Shown here: in pieces, positions 62,393 to 64,000 of the stretch
Layout: each line of letters opens with the position of its first letter
Numbering within the stretch: position 1 is the first letter of the stretch
DNA from: Microbacterium sp. STN6
GTDB taxonomy: Bacteria > Actinomycetota > Actinomycetes > Actinomycetales > Microbacteriaceae
Direction of reading: 5' to 3'
Length of the DNA: 64,000 bases
Assembly (NCBI RefSeq): GCF_026410545.1
Contig: NZ_JAPMIT010000001.1
Span: forward strand, 744,001 to 808,000
Notes under the pieces: model-generated
Told to the model about the DNA's origin: nothing
Database searches by the model: none
What the model saw: only the letters and a program-made list of their open reading frames with translations
Program-made: the position numbers and the translations under genes

Positions 62393-62889
62393 TAGAACGG
62401 GCCGAGCGACGGGAGCTGCTGCCGGCATCCGTCGAAGCGCTTGCCAAGGTACCGGCGCCCGTCGAGCGCATGCAATATGGCAACCCGAATGGCTTCGACC
62501 TCGTGCTCGAATGCTCGGGCCACGACGGCGCAGCGCTCGCAGCGACGCGGATCGTTCGCGCCGGCGGCGAAGTCGTGCTGATCGGTGCACCGTGGATGCG
62601 GCGCACCGACGCCACGGCGCATGACGTCTTCACTGAGGTGTTCCACCGCTACGTGACACTGCGTAGCGGGTGGGAGTGGCAGCTGCCGGCCCGGCCGTCG
62701 CCGTTTGTGCACGGCAGCATGAGCGACAACGTCGAGCAGGCGATGCGGTGGCTTCGGGACGGCACGATTGACGTGGACGCGCTCGCTGATCGGCGCTCGC
62801 CGGCCGACGCGCAGGAGGTCTACAACGCCCTCGCGGGTGGTACGGCGCCGTTCCTGACCACCGTTTTCGACTGGACGCAGCCCGACTGA
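62393..62889 (+). pseudogene. 3' fragment of a zinc-type alcohol dehydrogenase gene
   Basis: The frame is open from the att site and reads ERRELLPASVEALAKV, then FDLVLECSGHDGAALAATRIVRAGGEVVLIGAPW, the NAD-binding half and C-terminus of a medium-chain dehydrogenase. The catalytic zinc-binding half (about 180-200 residues) is missing. An ATG at 62470 could give a 139-residue product but it would lack the active site. Truncated exactly at the island border. Confidence 0.7.
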
Positions 62890-62995
62890 GCGCCCCCTGT
62901 TACTGCCGCAGAATCTTTGAGAGGGGCCTGCCCTTGGCGAGCTCGTCGAGGTGGTGGCGCTTGTTCATATGGCCCCTGTCGCCCAGGCGCTCAGC

Positions 62996-63024
62996 GATAT
63001 ATCGTTGAGTATCGTTGACGATCA
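62996..63024 (+). promoter_or_regulatory. Operator-like repeats before padR gene
   Basis: GATATATC, then ATCGTTGA twice in tandem (63001, 63011), the second forming ATCGT-TG-ACGAT. They end 4 nt before the AGGAGG ribosome site. PadR proteins normally repress themselves at ATATCGT-type palindromes at their own promoter. Confidence 0.6.
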
Positions 63025-63038
63025 ATCAGGAGGACATC

Positions 63039-63581
63039 ATGGGCACCTCGTTCAAGGCCGGCGGATTCGGCGGCGGCAACCCCGCCGAGGGCATGTGGCA
63101 CACCATGGAGCAGGTGCGCTCGGAGTTTGAGAAGCGTGTCGGCCGGCGCATGGGTCGGGGCGACGTGCGGGCGGCGGTGCTCGCGCTTCTCGCCGAGAAG
63201 CCGATGCACGGGTACCAGATCATCCGCGAGATCGAGGAGCGCAGCGGCGGCAGCTGGAAGCCGAGTGCGGGGTCTGTCTACCCGACTCTGCAGCTGCTGG
63301 CCGACGAAGGGCTCATCAGCTCCGAGGAGTCGAACGGGCGCAAGACCTACGCGCTGACCGACACCGGCCGCGAGGAGGCCTCCAGCGCTGAGGCCTCCGT
63401 GCCGTGGAAGACCGACGAGAACGAGGGCACCGGCTTCACCGTGCTGCCCAAGGCGGGTATGGAGCTCGCGCACGCGGCCGCCCAGGTGCGCCGCACCGGC
63501 TCGCCCGAGCAGATCAAGCAGGCCGTCGCGGTGTTGGACGACGCGCGCCGCCAGCTCCACTCGATCCTCGCCCAGGACTGA
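63039..63581 (+). CDS. PadR family transcriptional regulator
   Basis: 180 residues: a Gly-rich N-terminus, then the winged helix domain GDVRAAVLALLAEKPMHGYQIIREIEERSGGSWKPSAGSVYPTL (in conserved pieces AEKPMHGYQIIREI and SAGSVYPTLQLLADEGLI), and a C-terminal dimerisation region. ATG 63039 has AGGAGG 5 nt upstream; an ATG 24 nt earlier lies in the operator. Probably autoregulated, and may control the ABC1 kinase gene that starts 5 bp after its stop. Confidence 0.88.
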   Translation: MGTSFKAGGFGGGNPAEGMWHTMEQVRSEFEKRVGRRMGRGDVRAAVLALLAEKPMHGYQIIREIEERSGGSWKPSAGSVYPTLQLLADEGLISSEESNGRKTYALTDTGREEASSAEASVPWKTDENEGTGFTVLPKAGMELAHAAAQVRRTGSPEQIKQAVAVLDDARRQLHSILAQD

Positions 63582-63586
63582 CCGAG

Positions 63587-64000
63587 GTGCCGCCGGTCCG
63601 TCAGGGTCGAGAGCCTTCGCCGGGCACCAAAGGCACGCGCGCCAGGTACCGCCGCATCCTTCGATTCGCCGGTTGGCAGCTCGCCGTCACCTGGTGGTAC
63701 GAGCTGTTCTTGCCGCGCATCGGGCTTGCGCGGGTCGCCGAGCGCACCCGAGAGAAGCGGATGCGGCGCTTTGCGCGCCGTTTCCACGCCCTCGCCGTCG
63801 AGCTTGGTGGCCTCATGATCAAGGTCGGCCAGTTCATGTCCTCGAGGCTCGACGTGCTGCCGCCCGAGATCACGGCCGAACTGGAGGGGTTGCAGGACGA
63901 AGTTCCGCCGGTGCCGTTCGCCGAGATCCGCGCGCTCGCCGAGGCGGAGCTGGGGATGCCGCTGGAGCGGGCGTTCGAGTCGGTCGATGAGACGGCGGTG
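63587..64000 (+). CDS. ABC1/UbiB-type protein kinase-like gene, 3' end outside the window
   Basis: Open from GTG 63587 to the end of the window (138 codons), without a stop. The translated part contains LAVELGGLMIKVGQFMSSRLD and PPEITAELEGLQDEVPPVPF; the KxGQ motif and what follows are diagnostic of the ABC1/UbiB family of atypical kinases linked to quinone synthesis or membrane lipid metabolism. The kinase catalytic residues lie beyond the window. Confidence 0.8.
   Translation, partial: MPPVRQGREPSPGTKGTRARYRRILRFAGWQLAVTWWYELFLPRIGLARVAERTREKRMRRFARRFHALAVELGGLMIKVGQFMSSRLDVLPPEITAELEGLQDEVPPVPFAEIRALAEAELGMPLERAFESVDETAV

Noticed and set aside
62900-62968. Minus-strand ORF of 22 codons (begins MNKRHHLDELAKGR) between the dehydrogenase fragment and padR
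   Set aside because: The sequence looks protein-like and the frame extends a little further back, but it stops within 40 codons and lies over the padR operator. It may be a gene remnant; there is too little to call.

Overview
The window is a stretch of the main chromosome of a high-GC Gram-positive actinobacterium, most likely family Microbacteriaceae. The evidence is the 16S rRNA sequence type, the abundance of GGATGC/GCATCC in coding DNA, promoters of the form TAnnnT placed 6-8 nt before the start codon (leaderless mRNAs), and a gene order that, from memory of the Mycobacterium tuberculosis map, follows Rv1641-Rv1713 (infC to engA/der). The genus cannot be fixed from the sequence alone.

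Layout. 1-3.3 kb: end of an SseB-family gene and a cystine-type amino-acid ABC transporter (binding protein, permease, ATPase). 3.3-6.1 kb: DUF1844 gene, translation operon infC-rpmI-rplT with an ATC start codon for infC, and a SpoU/TrmH rRNA methyltransferase. 6.1-9.5 kb: gluABCD-type glutamate transporter behind an array of operator-like sites. 9.6-13.3 kb: pheS-pheT. 13.3-22.3 kb: complete arginine pathway argCJBDF-argG-argH plus mpg, with no argR between argF and argG but a possible Arg-rich leader peptide in front of argC. 22.3-25 kb: membrane protein and SatD-like regulator (minus strand), then tyrS. 25-30.9 kb: one rRNA operon (two promoters, 16S, tRNA-free spacer, 23S, 5S, terminator). 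31-50.2 kb: the conserved block TPR protein, HAD phosphatase, tlyA, nadK, recN, a large two-domain glycosyltransferase, pyrG, nudix, xerD, parA, scpA, scpB, rluB, tyrA, cmk, der. 50.2-52.8 kb: NUDIX-NYN fusion, acetyltransferase, dienelactone hydrolase.

52.9-62.4 kb is a genomic island of about 9.4 kb inserted at a tRNA-Pro(GGG) gene. The tRNA 3' end is repeated at the far end as a 24-bp exact copy plus 13 bp of anticodon-loop sequence. Its cargo looks defensive: an AAA ATPase followed by a subtilisin-type protease (the composition of IetAS), an AlbA_2/Schlafen-type protein and a possible abortive-infection/HEPN-like protein that were probably one operon before an IS481-family element with a 6-bp target duplication (CCTAGA) landed between them, a zinc-ribbon protein of unknown function and a small membrane protein. 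No integrase is visible. To the right are an alcohol dehydrogenase fragment, a PadR regulator and the start of an ABC1/UbiB-type kinase gene.

The most unusual pattern outside the island is a family of small stem-loop repeats. They have constant flanks (GGTTGAGGAG / GTCTCGAAACC, or GTCGAGTAG / GTATCGAGACC) around a core whose sequence differs in each copy but always pairs with itself. Copies sit as inverted pairs between genes, overlap the stop codons of argF and the dienelactone hydrolase gene, have decayed into a 23-bp tandem array before the NUDIX gene, and have entered pheT, where three in-frame 51-bp units add 51 residues to the phenylalanyl-tRNA synthetase beta chain.
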